A stretch of DNA of 64,000 bases from Adiantum capillus-veneris (GCA_014529385.2 CM043967.1:128687182-128751181), one strand, 5' to 3'; positions 1-11,966 are shown, numbered from the stretch's first letter. A program made the numbers and translations. The notes: generated by a model from the letters alone, not told the origin.

Positions 1-645
1 ACGACATTAGGATATCTATATGGCCTAGTCTTTAGAGGTATCACCACTTGGGATGTAGTCACCACTAATGCTATCCAATCAGAGGATAATTTAATGGTTC
101 AAGGAGAAAGAGCGCTTGTTGAGCCTAAATCTACTAGCTTGCAAGCATCATGGCATGAGCCAATGACCATAAAGCCTATTGTTAAAAAGAAAAATATATA
201 TAAGATAACTTTAGAAGATCTCACTAAGGCCATTCAAGAAAGTCTTAGAGATAATCTTGACTCACAAAACAATCATATGTATCCAACATGGGAACAACAA
301 TGGTGCTCAATTTGCTTTGGTCCATATATCACTAGTGAATGCCCTACATTTAGAGTAAAATTCAATGGGAGTTTCAATGCACGTGGTAGGTATGGTCACC
401 AAGCTAAGGATTGTATAGTGTTCAAATGTGTGATGGAAAATAGTTCACCCTTGGACTAAACAGATTCACTCGAGTTCCTACATTGATGCCTACCCCACCT
501 ATTGTAAAAGTATCACAACACATGATTCCTAGAGCCCAAAATGTTCCTCAAGCTACATCGATACCAGCTTCAGTGCTAGGACTTCAACCCACATCCAAGA
601 GGCACCTATGTGAATCATATGGTTGAGAGCCATCTAGTGCTTGTT
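1..645 (+). pseudogene. Gypsy gag remnant, paralogue of the gag at the right edge
   Basis: This stretch aligns by eye, with no large rearrangement, to 62932-63620, the C-terminal half of the gag of element F. It encodes the segment leading to the zinc knuckles; the longest open piece is 94-459. The first knuckle reads CSICFGPYITSEC, where the expected His is Tyr. The second reads FNARGRYGHQAKDC, where both leading Cys are lost. Stops follow at about 457 and 622. The paralogue at 63230-63345 keeps the second knuckle intact (CNACGRFGHQAKDC). Gag of this type packages retrotransposon RNA in cytoplasmic particles; this copy can no longer do so. The element enters from beyond the left edge. Confidence 0.8.
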
Positions 646-1735
646 TGGAAGGCTGTCAGGAAGATATAGACTCTAATATTGCCTATGGGATGGATTCATG
701 ATGAGCCGCAATGGACAACCCTTTGAACATAGGAAGAAGATTGGAACTTACCCAAACCCTATAAAGGCGATCGAGTGAGTCAAGCAATTAAGGAGTTTGG
801 TAGATGAGACCCAAAGGAAGCTAGAAACAACACCTAGAAAGGTCAAAATTATAGACACAATGTTTCCTACACAAAATCAATCTCATAAAGACCATATGCC
901 AATAGCCATACCTATCATCATCCAAGAAGAAAGTGGCTTTAAGTCATTGTAAAGTGGGTATACTCCCTTCTTGTTGGAGATGTTTACAGACGGATTACCT
1001 TACCCTATTGAAGAAATGGAGATCCCATCTTCCCCATGTAGGGATTGAAGCCCATAAAAAATTTGTTAAATATTGCCAAATGGATTTCATGGCTTCAGAA
1101 GTTAGAACCATCATGTCTAAACTATATGGAGACCCCAAGATATTTCTAGTTGTTTGAGCTTTCCTCGATGGAGATTTGAACGTTGGGTTGCCACAATTTT
1201 CATTGATAGATAGGTCTAATGAAGTGCCAATAGAGGAGGAAACCTTATATCCACAACCCAACCTAGATAATAACTCTGTTTTTGAAATACCTGTTAACAA
1301 GTTGGGACAGTACTTTAAAGGCGATGAATCCAATGCGACCCTACCAATCTCTAACGAAGGATTAACGATGAAGGAAATCCTTGACGGTGGTGTTGGGATT
1401 AGTATTGTAACTGAAAATTGTTGGGAATCTAGAGGAGACCTTACCTTAGGACTACAAACATAGTGGTAAAGATGGACAATGGGACCATTGTTTTAAACCT
1501 ATTGGGATGCGAGGTTCTTTTCATCTCTTTGTGAACAACTCCTTTCACCTCATGTGTCAAGCCATCACTATGAAAAGAACCAAGTGTTTACCGCACTGTT
1601 TACCGTGTTTTGTAGACAGAAGGTGCAAATTCAAGTAGAGAAACAAGAAGAGAGGAGGCCAGGTTTTTTGTGTTTAAAATATTATCGTGACTTTTTCCGC
1701 TATTATTACCAATTTATTATCGCTGTTATTACCGC
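646..1735 (+). pseudogene. Decayed retroelement sequence downstream of the gag remnant
   Basis: After about position 670 the similarity to the right-edge gag stops. Short open pieces lie at 933-1157 and 1176-1463 on the + strand. The second (95 codons, acidic, DLNVGLPQFSLIDRS...) reads like the spacer between gag and pol of a gypsy polyprotein, but I recognise no catalytic motif. From about 1470 to 1735 I see no coding sequence. The 3' end is the target site of solo LTR A. Confidence 0.4.
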
Positions 1736-4396
1736 TGATAGCCGTTTTTCGGCTCTCCATAATTGCCATACTAAGTTACTCCACCCTACCAAATAAACCC
1801 AAACGCTATGGCTATCCCTGACATTTCACTGTACATAGGCGTGTGTGAGTTAGGGGGCTTTTCCCATATCTTCTTAAAAACCCTCAGCTAGCTAGTCACT
1901 GGGCTAGGTGAGCAAAAAAAATTAAAAAAATAAAAAATAAAAGTATATTATGGCCTCTTTGTGTGTAAATATTTCATTGTATATATGGCCTAAATATAGG
2001 GATTTTTTATAATTATTTTGGTATTTTATTTAAATATTTCTACTTAGGTGTGTGTTTTATTAAACCTATGTACACCTTCTTTCATCCTCTTACACCATAA
2101 TTATATTTTTTGCCAATATGTACATACTCTAACCTCATATTTTTTCTTTATACAAATCACTCCCACATTTTCACCCTCACCCTCGTGAAAACAAAAAATT
2201 GATTTCTACTCATTGGTTACTTTTATTATATTATTTACTTGCATACCTTTTTCTCTTTCACCCAAAATAATTCAAGGAGGGACCATATCATATGATTCCA
2301 ATATCTTTCCATATCCATAACTCCTCCATATTTTTATTATTATTTTTACTCATTATTCTAACACCATGTGCTCATTGAACTAAAGTCCATGAATAGTCCA
2401 TACACTAGTCCCACCATGTATATATTTCTTATTTCACCAATAATCCTCCTCCATGCATGGGTCAAGGGAAACTTGAATGCTTTGTATTATAATATGACAA
2501 AGGAGGGGCTCACTCTTGGATGCATTGTACAAATTCAACAAAGGAGGGGGCCACTAAAAGACTTTTGCAGGCATAAAAAACAGGCTTTTTGGTGAGAATT
2601 TTGGCACCTATCTCCACTCCGAATTTGGAGCGGTGGTCAAAAGAGAAAATGTAGCCCACGCTCTGAATAATCACCTCAAATTTTTTCATGATTTTTGGAG
2701 CTACCAGCGGTGAGCTATGATTTTTTGAGTGGACCCCAGTCTGCCCACTTTTCTCACAAGTAGCCCATAGTCTTCTCTCACCTCTTTCCACACTTCTACA
2801 CACACACACACACACACATTTCTCTCAATCCCTCACTCAAACCTGCACCTTCCATGGCTTCTCCCACCCTCTCCACCATTACCCTTCTCTCTCATCCCTA
2901 TAGTTCTTTTATGAACCTCTACATACATACACCCTCTCCATGTCTCTCTCTATTGCTTCTATGTTACAATTTCATTTACCTCTCCTAAAATATCTAAAAT
3001 TCAGCATCTTAACCATGATAACTTCTGCAAATTGAGGATTTTTCATCAACAAATCCTCTTTTCATCGTGGTGGTCAACCGTGGCGGCGGCGTAAAGAAGC
3101 GAAGAAGAAGAAGAAGACAAGCGGTCATTTTTTCCACAATCTACACAAGGGTGAGTTCAAGCTTCTTCAAAGCTTCACCATCTCAATGATTCTCTTTTAA
3201 TTCACCCTCTTCCTTCATCAAATCAACTCACTCTACCCATTGTAAATGTAACATTAACTTTCTAGTGATTACTAACGACTAACATACTAACACAAAATAG
3301 CATTGACCTAACCATAAAAGACACCTCACCTCAAGACATGTATAGTAACTCTCTCTCTCTCTCTCCCCTTCTTTAAAACTTACTTTCACCTTATCTACCA
3401 TCAATAATGCTTTCTTTTGAGCCCACACCCATGACTCAAGCAGACAAAGAAGGCCCGCAATGTTTTGATATTCAAAAAAATCATAATCCTGATTTGTTAG
3501 CTTGTAAATTAAGATTTCCAATAATCTTAATGAGGGGTCTCCAAACTATAAATAGGCCCCTCTCCTTCTTGTAAAACAACCTCCAACATCTCACATAGCA
3601 CCCCAACACTCTATGCGCGAGGAGAGACTTAGGTGTAGCAACCACTTGTGAGCTTCACTCTTGGTGTGAGAGAAGCTTTCAAGCTACACATTGCAAGTGA
3701 GAGAGCGTGAGTTTCACAAATCTCAAAACCACTATTGTATATGCTCCTTTATCATCAATAAATTGAGGTTTGGTGCATTCAAAGGCGTGATTCGACGTTC
3801 AAATCTTCGTCCTTCCATTTGTGCAATACGGTTTGGTGAATTCAAGGTGACTTGTGTATTTTGAGTTTTTATCAGTTGATCTTGATTTTAGAAAGTGTTT
3901 TAGTGTGTTTTTCATTGCCAGTTTTGTGTCCATTGTAAGAGGGTATTGTGGTGAGAGGTCTCCCACACCCTAAGACAGTGTGTGTGTGTGTTTTGGCAAT
4001 GTTTAGCAATCACTAAGCATTGAGTGAGTTTTATACAAGTTCTACAATAGCATCATAACGAACCATCTCCATTTGCAAGTCACAAATAAGGTATTACGCA
4101 AGATCCTTTTCTCTCTCTCTTCCCTTTGCTCTAGCTCTCTCTGGTCCAGTTTGTGTGTGTCTTGGTGTGAGGTTGTTTGTGTGTGTTGTGTGGTGCATCT
4201 TCTTGGTTGTGCCAAAATCTCTCTTGCGTCCTAGTTCACATACCATAACTAGGTGGTGCCCCTATCTTGTTTGGGTTTGGCTGTGGGTTTGTTGTTGTGT
4301 TGTGCTTGTGGTTGCCCCAGCCCCAATTGAGCAGCACGGGAGCCTTGAGGGGTGTTTAGAGGTCGCCTCTCTTGTTGCCCGCCCCGGACCGCCTCA
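1736..4396 (+). mobile_element. Solo LTR A (gypsy family A/B/C/D)
   Basis: The element starts TGATAGCCGT and ends ...CCGCCTCA, and is flanked by a perfect 4-bp duplication CCGC at 1732-1735 and 4397-4400. The same sequence recurs inverted at 14115-16703 (C), truncated at 25774-27908 (B), and diverged at 52094-52364 plus 57308 onward (D). In B the end of the unit is followed by a primer binding site, which shows the unit is an LTR and fixes its orientation as +. No internal region follows here, so this is a solo LTR, left by recombination between two LTRs. It contains a TATA box, a CA repeat near 2797-2818, and the conserved 3' block with GGTTGCCCCAGCCCCAATTG near 4310. Confidence 0.85.
3547..3554 (+). 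promoter_or_regulatory. TATA box of LTR A
   Basis: TATAAATA, conserved in position and sequence in LTR B (27106-27113) and LTR C (14946-14953, minus strand). It probably marks the LTR promoter, with transcription starting about 30 bp downstream. Confidence 0.65.
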
Positions 4397-4531
4397 CCGC
4401 GTAAACTACCGCTGTTATATTTGACAACCAAATTTAGCGCCTAAACTTCTAAATTCTGGCTTAACCCCCCCTCCCCCCTTCAAATAGTGGTGTTTCCCTG
4501 CTCTTAATAAAAATTAAAGAAAAGAAGAGAA

Positions 4532-4540
<9 letters not shown>

Positions 4541-4596
<56 letters not shown>
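4541..4596 (+). repeat. (GA)28 microsatellite
   Basis: Uninterrupted GA dinucleotides. The surrounding 4401-4830 interval holds no recognisable gene; it is purine-rich on the + strand around the repeat. Confidence 0.95.
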
Positions 4597-4601
<5 letters not shown>

Positions 4602-4832
4602 GGGGTGAGGAGGAGGGGGGGATATAAGATTACACTTGGTTCCACCTAAAATAATCACTGTCAATTGATTAACGTAATTGAACATATTCCCAAATCTAAA
4701 GAGAGGAAGAGGAGGGAGAGAGAGATGAATGGATTACACGAGACCAAAAAACTTCATAACTGCAGAATGTTTATGAATCATCTTCCAAAAGATCTCTACA
4801 TGAGGCATCGTCAAATTCTAAGCCCATGGCTC

Positions 4833-5500
4833 CTAAATCAATAAAGAGAGTAACGAAATTTTCATTTGTGGATGCATTTCCTTCATCATCTTATAGTTCG
4901 TCGTCCTCCATCTCATCATCTTCATGATCATGACAATCATCCTTGCTAATACTTGCTCTGCCGCCGGACTTGATTCATCGACCTCCCTCTCCTCTGTTTC
5001 CACCTCATCCAAAGTCGGAGGTGGAAGAGGGTCAAAGATAGTGTCCACTTCATTAGTGGAAAAAATGGTTCTCCCTCAAGGTGTTATGGGGATTACGAAC
5101 CATAGTTTTGGTTGGTGGATTACTAGGATATAGATGACCTATAAAATAGAATCTCAAAGTGAGTAACATTGGTATAACTAACGCTACAAGAAAATAAGAA
5201 TAAAAAAGGTACATGTCACTCACTTGCTCACAATTGCACGGTAAAACTAAATTGTCATACCTCCCTGTGTCATACACACTAGAGTCCACCATGTAGAGGC
5301 CATTCTCATGTCGTCTAGACACATTTGAAAACCACTTGCAGTCAAAGATGAAGGTATGAAAGGTTCTAAAATTAACCTTTAGTATCCTTTCAATAGTTCC
5401 ACAGTACCTGGCTTCATCACTGTCTGTGTCAAAGTTGCCCATGATTCTATGCTCGTCAATGTGGAGCGTACGAAAGTGACGACCCTTTGACCACATAGAG
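4833..5500 (-). pseudogene. CACTA (En/Spm-like) transposase remnant, DUF4216 region
   Basis: The frame 5496-5053 carries a DUF4216-like pattern: a GRHFRTLHIDEHR segment (compare NGYRFHTK in plant CACTA proteins), then YCGTIERILKV, FDCKWF, and ...LPCNCEQVSDMYL, matching the family's YYGV-x-IIEL, FKCxW and QVFY blocks. A second open piece, 5048-4833, continues with an acidic Pro-rich tail (FDPLPPPTLDEVETEE). In intact CACTA elements this domain lies downstream of the catalytic transposase, which is not present here. It is therefore an isolated 3' coding fragment. No CACTA termini are visible next to it. Assignment is by motif recall only. Confidence 0.6.
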
Positions 5501-5619
5501 TTAAAGGAAAGGCACTAAAAATTAGAAAACTATATTAATTTATCAAATACATATTAAAGATAATCTCAAGAAATAGCGTTACAATATGGTTTAGGTATAT
5601 GAGTATTATACCTTTGGTA

Positions 5620-5939
5620 CGCAGCCTCGTGCATACTCCCATTCTTTGTAGGTGATGTCTTCTCTGCGCGCTTTTGCCTCGGTCATTCTCTCATAAATCC
5701 ACTCTGCACTAATGAGATCTGGGAAACATGCAAGGTGTGATTGGGGGTGCCCTCCTTCCTCCATGTGCTTGTTTCCATGCTTCCCTCTCTTGCAAACACC
5801 TTGACTTTGCCACTGTCCACAAGTCCACCCACTTGGTCATAATCTTTGCATTGAGAATACAAAAGTTACTGACCACTCGGGATAGATTCATATCCATGTT
5901 AAGTAGTTTCCCCTTTCCACTTGGAAAGCGTGAATTCAT
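5620..5939 (-). pseudogene. Unassigned short ORF next to the CACTA remnant
   Basis: A 76-codon frame at 5939-5709, with a second open frame toward 5620 (AEWIYERMTEAKARREDITYKEWEYA). It is basic and Trp-rich and lies upstream, in the minus sense, of the DUF4216 remnant, so it may be another piece of the same transposon ORF. I recognise no motif. Confidence 0.25.
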
Positions 5940-6011
5940 CCTTGCATATTCCTCGTCTTAGGCTGAATTACAGGGTTTTTCCAAAAAAAAAGAGTGTTCA
6001 CCGGGTTTGGT

Positions 6012-6031
6012 GTGCATACGCTTGTATGCAC
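6012..6031. repeat. Perfect 8-bp inverted repeat with 4-nt loop
   Basis: GTGCATAC, loop GCTT, GTATGCAC. It is followed directly by a duplicated 10-mer (CACCCGTATC, twice, 6029-6049). It lies in the gap between the CACTA-like remnant and the coiled-coil ORF and may mark a transposon end. Confidence 0.6.
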
Positions 6032-6115
6032 CCGTATCCACCCGTATCCACCAAACATTCCTCCCTTCCTATTCATTGCACGCCCTCGTGTAAGTTTCAT
6101 CTGAGGGAGTTCACA

Positions 6116-9100
6116 TTAGTGCCTTATTTGGAGCGTTGCAGTGAGATTTCTAAGCTTCTGAGCTTTGGCTTCAATCTCGACTTTGGTTGCCAGCTCTCTG
6201 AAGGGATTATTGCTGATTGTACTTTGGTGGTCAATATAGCGGTCTGGTAGATCTTTCGTCATTGGATTGAATATGGAAGAGTCCACTTTGAAGAAACCTG
6301 TCATGAAAGCTTCTTCGAAGGTCTGCATGTAATGAGATGTCAGAAACATGACTCTTGCATATAATCCCATGATAACATTTCTGCTGGGGATTTTGGTCTC
6401 CATATTCCAGCAAATACCCCGCGTTCCCTCGACAAACACCTGCCATGGATGCTCTACTGCTTCAATGTCTCTGAAAGCTGTAATGTACGTGATAAGCATT
6501 TTGGCAATCTTTACCAGCATCTAACAAGCAAGGTCTGGGATCTCTTTCATCATGTTGATTACTCCTTTCAAAGTTTGCACCATGTAATGCTCTGATGGGG
6601 TGTTGTTATTGAGCGGCTTGGTAATTATCGGGTAGTTCAACACTGCAGGTATTTTGCTTTTCCAACTGTAAAACTGTCTTAGAATCGTCGTCTGTTGATG
6701 GGACAGTAAGTGGGGTCGATCCTCAGAGATGTTGGGGGGCGTTCCTGTAATAGGTTTCGTCAGCTGGTCGTTGATGGAACCATTTTTTTCTCCAGAGAGG
6801 TTGATTGTCAAGGATGGTTTCAATATGAAGGGCTATAATTGGAACCTCTCTATAGTCCCCTCTACTATTTGGTTCAATTTTTGGGAGCATCTTTTGCTAC
6901 CATAATTGAACTTCTTGCCGCATCAACGATAGTGCAATCATTTCGTGCCCATGATCTTTTGCAACCTCATCTGGGTGATCATGAGGAGGGCAACCGATTC
7001 TAGCACTTTTAGTTCATATTGCATATATGCCTTGTGTGAGGGGTATTTGACTTCTGAGATCCAGTGCTGAATTTCATCTTTTACCAACTCTGAGGTGGAT
7101 GTCATGGCTAGATCTGTAGATTCAGTGCTGAATTTCATATTGCATATATGCCTTGTGTTAGGGGTATTTGACTTCTGAGATCCAGTGCTGAATTTCATCT
7201 TTTACCAACTCCGAGGTGGATGTCATGGCTGGATCTGTAGATTCTTGCGTGCCTTTTCTAGTGCTCGTAGTGGGCATTTCTGTTTGTTGAGTTTCGAACG
7301 CAGATTGTTCGAATCCTTCACCCTGCTCAAATTCTCCTCGGTCCTGCTGATGCTTTGTTTGATTTTCTTTCAGAGCCTCTACTTCCTTTCTTGCCTAGGC
7401 CAGTTGCTTTCTTAAGTCTTCAATTTCCTCATCCTAGGCCTGTTGTAGGGCCCTATGGCCTGCTGTCATGATCTGTCTGTCATATTTTTCTTGCTTTAGG
7501 GCCTCCTTTAACTCTTTGATTTCCTGGCTCAAGGAAGTAGAGCCTGCAGTCATAGTCGAAGAGGAGGGTGTCTCTTGTATGGCCAGGAGCTGAGTGAGAG
7601 ACCTGCTAACCACTACATATGAGCTTTGTAGCTTCTCATTCTGTTCCTTTTCTTTGGTTATCTCCTCCTCAAGGCGTTGCTGTTCGATCTGTAATGCGGA
7701 GTTTGCCTCATTGAATTGTTGCACTTCTTTATAATAGTAAGTTGCATTTTCTCGTTCTCTCTGCAATTCCGATTGCACCTGGACTTGTGCGTTCTGTAGT
7801 GCCTCTATTTGTTGCTTCAACTGCGAGGATTTTGTTGTTGTTTCTCTAGATACCTCCTTTTTGTTATCTTCTAATTCCAGCTCCTTGAGGTTGTAAAGAG
7901 CTCTTTGACATTGGAATTGCAGTTTGATCTGCTTAGGTGACCGTCAATGCCAAATGAGCTAACTATCTCCGCTCCTTCTTTTATGGCCGCTTGTGTACGT
8001 TGCGTTCTTGGCCCATGCTGGTCTTTTTGGCTCTTATTTGATTGCTCAGCCACATCATCTTGCTTTTCTTTTTTTGTTAGACATTCTATTGCATTAGAGG
8101 TTTTGGCAAGCTTTGTATGTGATTCTGTTTGTTGATCCATCCATTGCTCCATCTGCTTTTCGTCGACCCTTTGCTCCAATTGTCCTGCACTTTCTCCTTT
8201 CTCTTGTTCTGACCTCTCTGAAATTGTCTCAGGATCCTTGGGAGAACCGAGGTCTTGATCTTGTTGTTCCTGTGTCTCGTGTTGTCTTTCTCCTTGCAAG
8301 AGACTTTTCTACTTTTTACTCTTTTTAGATTCATCAGATGATTCTATATCATCAACGTGTTGCTTCTTTGATTCTTCTTGCTGCCTCTGCTCCATCTTTT
8401 GCTTGAGCTCATTGTGAATTCGTTGTCGTATGGCACTTGCAATTTCCCATCTCTCTTCAGCATCCTTCCTCTTTTGTTGCTTGATCCTTTACAAGGCCTC
8501 TATTTGCCTGCCACTATCAGCGGAGCATTCTCGACTTCATCATCTTCTTTCTCGTCATCCGCTTCTGTTTCTTGGGTTTGCTGCTGTTCTTTCTTTTGTT
8601 GGTGGATCTTTTCCCTCACTTCCTGAGCCTCTTCCATTTTCCTCCTGGCATGAGTGATGGGGATAGCTTCTGCCAAATGTGTAGCCTTTTTCTTGAACCG
8701 AGTATATCCCAGGGTGTAGGGGCTTTCCTTCTCTTCCTCCAAAGACTCGTACTTAGAAGGAGTATCTCGTGGGTGGGATCCCTCTTCCTGGCTACTCCGA
8801 GCATCCAACTCTATTTTCTCACTGTCAGAATCCCTTAGAGGTGCACTTTTCCTAGTTTGTTTGACTCCAGAATTCGGCCTTATAGAAAGTCCTGCCACTG
8901 GTCTCACAACTCTTTTGGACCTGTGGATTAGGTCTATCTGCGCTTGGGCAAGTGGTAGATTGTCGATCATGCCCAATGCTTGATAGGCCAGTCATGTGAG
9001 CATGGGTCCTCCGTTCATGTAAGCTGTATTTCTTTGACCGTCCTTTAGGTTTGCTTCCACAATTGTGTCAAGAAGTAGTTGCCAAATTCGCAACTGACCA

Positions 9101-9746
9101 CCCTGCCTTCAGCCAAACCCATCGCCATCACCACTGCCATATGCAACAAGGGTTCAATATATCTAGGTGGCTTCTACACCTTGAAATGCTGTGATATAAG
9201 ACGCAATGGTAGTTCCATTTCTGAGTATATCAAGTCTTGATATGTCAGCTTGTGGCCGCGTTGCTTCAAAAAGGCTTTGTCATTGTGGATTTCCTTCGTT
9301 GCAAGAGATTGTGCGTTCCCTATGACAGATGGAGGGCTTCATTGATGATTTCAGCTGTAATTTTTACCTTAACAATTGTCCCATCCTTGTCTGTCAGAGT
9401 TGCTTCCCCATTGTACTAAATTGTACTTATGAGCTCGTGAGCTCCTCTGAAATCTATTCCCCAAGGAGGCAATCTTAAGAAATTGTCGAGCTATAGGCAC
9501 CTGACCCCTGCTTGCACTTCTGGTTTCTGGTGCAAAGTCCACATTTCCCGGGTTTAAGATGGTGGTCTTTACAATTTCTTTATCTGTAGCTTGGAACCTT
9601 CCGATGAAAATGTTTGCCAAAATTGCTTCAAGTACTTGTTCGGTGAGGTGAGCTTTCTCATTTGATGAGATATAGGTTATCTCATAGGGTGCCACAGTCA
9701 AGTCCCTCTGTGCTTTCCTTCGAGGAATCCTGTTGCCAATTTTCAA
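6116..9746 (-). pseudogene. Long coiled-coil ORF, probable gag of gypsy E-prime
   Basis: Successive open pieces on one strand (9746-9369, 8976-8500, 8299-7871, 7820-7434, 7198-6938, 6823-6521, 6520-6116) read as one protein of roughly 1200 residues broken by frameshifts and stops. The last two are in the same frame, separated by a single TAG. Order: N-terminal region (PYEITYISSNEKAHLTEQVL, then a segment with PLRLISQHFKV and GRVVSCEFGNYFLTQLW); a highly charged Glu/Gln/Lys-rich middle; a clear coiled coil at 7820-7434 (heptad-like EEEITKEKEQNEKLQSS); and a helical C-terminus. No CCHC knuckle or catalytic motif is visible. Its place just downstream, in the minus sense, of an LTR suggests gag or ORF1. 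I cannot name the family. Confidence 0.5.
7013..7247 (+). repeat. 121-bp tandem duplication inside the coiled-coil ORF
   Basis: The unit starting TTCATATTGCATATATGCC at 7013 is repeated from 7134 with about three substitutions. A period of 121 is not a multiple of three, so the duplication by itself shifts the reading frame of the minus-strand ORF. Confidence 0.85.
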
Positions 9747-9924
9747 GTGAAATCAGGTTTTAGCCATTGATCAAAATTGTCGGAAAGTGTAAACTTGACC
9801 ATAAAATAAAAAAGTGAGCTTAACTCTGTCAAAACTACTCCAAATTTGACCAAATTTCACCAGTGCACCTAGGATTACTATAGGCACAAAACTGTAATGA
9901 AACAGATAGACTTTGGCAAAAAGA

Positions 9925-11020
9925 AACATGGATCGCGATCCATGTTGGGAAGCATTTGAAAATTCTAACTTTGGGAAGTTGTCCCTAGGCATTAAGGGAT
10001 GCTACTGAGCAATTTTCTCTGGATTTAGAACTGGAGGTACATGGATCGCGATCCATGTTGGGCAATATTTTGGAAATCTGTTGATACCATTTGGTAGGGT
10101 TCATCTTGATTATGACTTGGTCCAAAAAATTTGGGATTTGGATCAATGGTTTGATACTTGGGCTAAATTTTGAAAATCCTGTACAGATTCAGAGATTTTG
10201 GCTTTTGGAAGTGGATTTTTGGGATTCAAATGGCTTGAAACTTCATGGCTTGGCTTCCTTGAGCATACTGAATCAGATGGCATGGGTTTTACTTATTTTG
10301 GCCAAAAAGGTACCTGGATCGTGATCCGTGTTGGGAAGTATTTGAACACAGTTCTTGTGCACATTGGTTCCTATGGGTTTTCCTAGTACACTGGTGATAT
10401 TTTTGCAAGTTTGGACATGTTTTTCCATAGTTTGCCCCATTTTTTTGTTTATGGCCATATTTTTTTCGTTTTGACCAAATCTATTTCTGGCAACCACTTT
10501 TGGAGTCATGTTTTGCCTGAAATCTCTTCTTGCTTTGATTTCTGATGATAGAGGTCTGTAGTTCATAGCTTTGCTTGGTTCCTTGGCAATTTTCCCTAGA
10601 CATTGAATTCTTTTGAGAAGGCAAACTAAATCCTGCAAGTTTCACCATTTTTTGCAAGTAAACTTTTCCTTGGTTTTGATCCCATCACCATTCTTAGGTT
10701 ACATTTGCTTGTTGATAGGCTTCAAGGAGAGTTTGACCAAAAGAACATTTACAAACTGAAAGTAGAAATCCAGGTGGACTTGATGATTTGTAGAGCACTT
10801 CTTGTGATTATTTTGTAACCCCAGTACTATTTGTTCATTGTCCAGCTAGTGAGCCACTTTTATCCTGATTTTGACAAAAAAGGTACATGGATTGCGATCC
10901 ATGTTGGGAAGCTTTTTGCAAAAATAGTCATGGGGTTTTGTTCCTGAGCTTCCATTGTTTCTTCTGTAGATGTTTCCCTGATTTTAGGGTTTTGGGAACA
11001 TGGATCATGATCCATGTTCC
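9925..11020. repeat. Five interspersed palindromes, half-site AACATGGATCG
   Basis: Centres lie at 9935, 10048, 10321, 10894 and 11007. The first (9925-9946) is a perfect 22-bp palindrome, the second (10039-10058) a perfect 20-bp one. The third (10312-10331) and fourth (10885-10904) are imperfect. The fifth (10995-11020) is a perfect 26-bp palindrome with ATCATGAT at its centre. Flanks are also shared (CAAAAAGGTAC before, TGGGAAG after, in most copies). The first and last pairs have the same spacing, 113 bp. Confidence 0.9.
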
Positions 11021-11313
11021 AACACCTTCTCCTACTGTTTTTATCTTGGAGGATTCTGCCAGGTAGTTGGGGTCTACTGATGAACTTTTCCTTGTTTTTG
11101 ATGGGTTTTGGACTCCCTCCTTGGCCCTGTTAGTTTGTCAATTTTGTGACCTTGTACTAGTTTGATTTGTTGTTTTGGTACTGTTGATGCAGTATGGGTT
11201 ACACACACATGCTCTTGCAAGGTTAATGATCATACCTATCAAATTTGGTGTAGTGAGATCCACCAAGGTGGTCGCAGCAGGCATAAGCAATTCCAAAAAC
11301 TCTATGCCCTTGT

Positions 11314-11315
<2 letters not shown>

Positions 11316-11373
<58 letters not shown>
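11316..11373 (+). repeat. (CT)29 microsatellite
   Basis: A perfect CT run inside the putative LTR of element E. Confidence 0.95.
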
Positions 11374-11378
<5 letters not shown>

Positions 11379-11966
11379 AAAATGGGCTTTTGTAGCCCTT
11401 TTTTGACTATATGATCCCAGTCTTCCTGGAATGCCCCATTTATACTTACCTTCATTGCTAATATCTTGTTGGGCTCATCACCTGCGGTTCGAACCGTTCG
11501 TCATTCTGACACTCGGTTTACAAATGACATTCGATCTATAGTTTTGATCCTTCAAAAGTTGGCTCAAAATTCATCTTGTGTTGAATTTTTCCATATCTGC
11601 CTTGTTTGAAGTCCTTGCTTTGAAGTTTCGGCGTTTGCTTTCAAAAGTCAATTCTGACTTTTCTTGCTCGACTTATCAATTTTTTGTTGATTACCTATCA
11701 CTTTTTGTTTTTTTGTAAAAGAAAATTATTTACAATGATTATTAGTCGGCCAAAAATTAGCCAGAATTAGTGTCACCTCCCTTATATACATACTCTTATG
11801 CCGGTATTAGATGGTGACGGTATGGCTCATGATTATGCCAACTAAGAGTCTGTCAGGCTCTGAAAAACTTGTGTTTTTTTAAGAAACGGGGAAGAAAAGG
11901 AAACGAAACGAAGAGAAAAGAAGTAGGATGATAATAATGGTATATACAAATGGTACTCCAACTACA

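Larger units (their letters stand above)
9750..11966 (-). mobile_element. LTR of gypsy E (3' LTR of E, possibly shared with E-prime)
   Basis: The right boundary is well supported: on the minus strand a polypurine tract (11979-11967) is followed immediately by TGTAGTTGGAGTACC starting at 11966, the usual start of a 3' LTR. The left end is inferred from the start of the coiled-coil ORF at 9746; I cannot see a clear CA terminus or primer site there. The interval has no coding capacity. It holds five palindromic motifs and a (CT)29 tract. Target duplications cannot be tested. Confidence 0.5.

Noticed and set aside
9715-9737. tRNA-like 3' end or primer site near the start of the coiled-coil ORF (minus TTGGCAACAGGATTCC)
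   Set aside because: The spacing to a CA terminus and to a tRNA acceptor stem does not fit, so I did not call a primer site.
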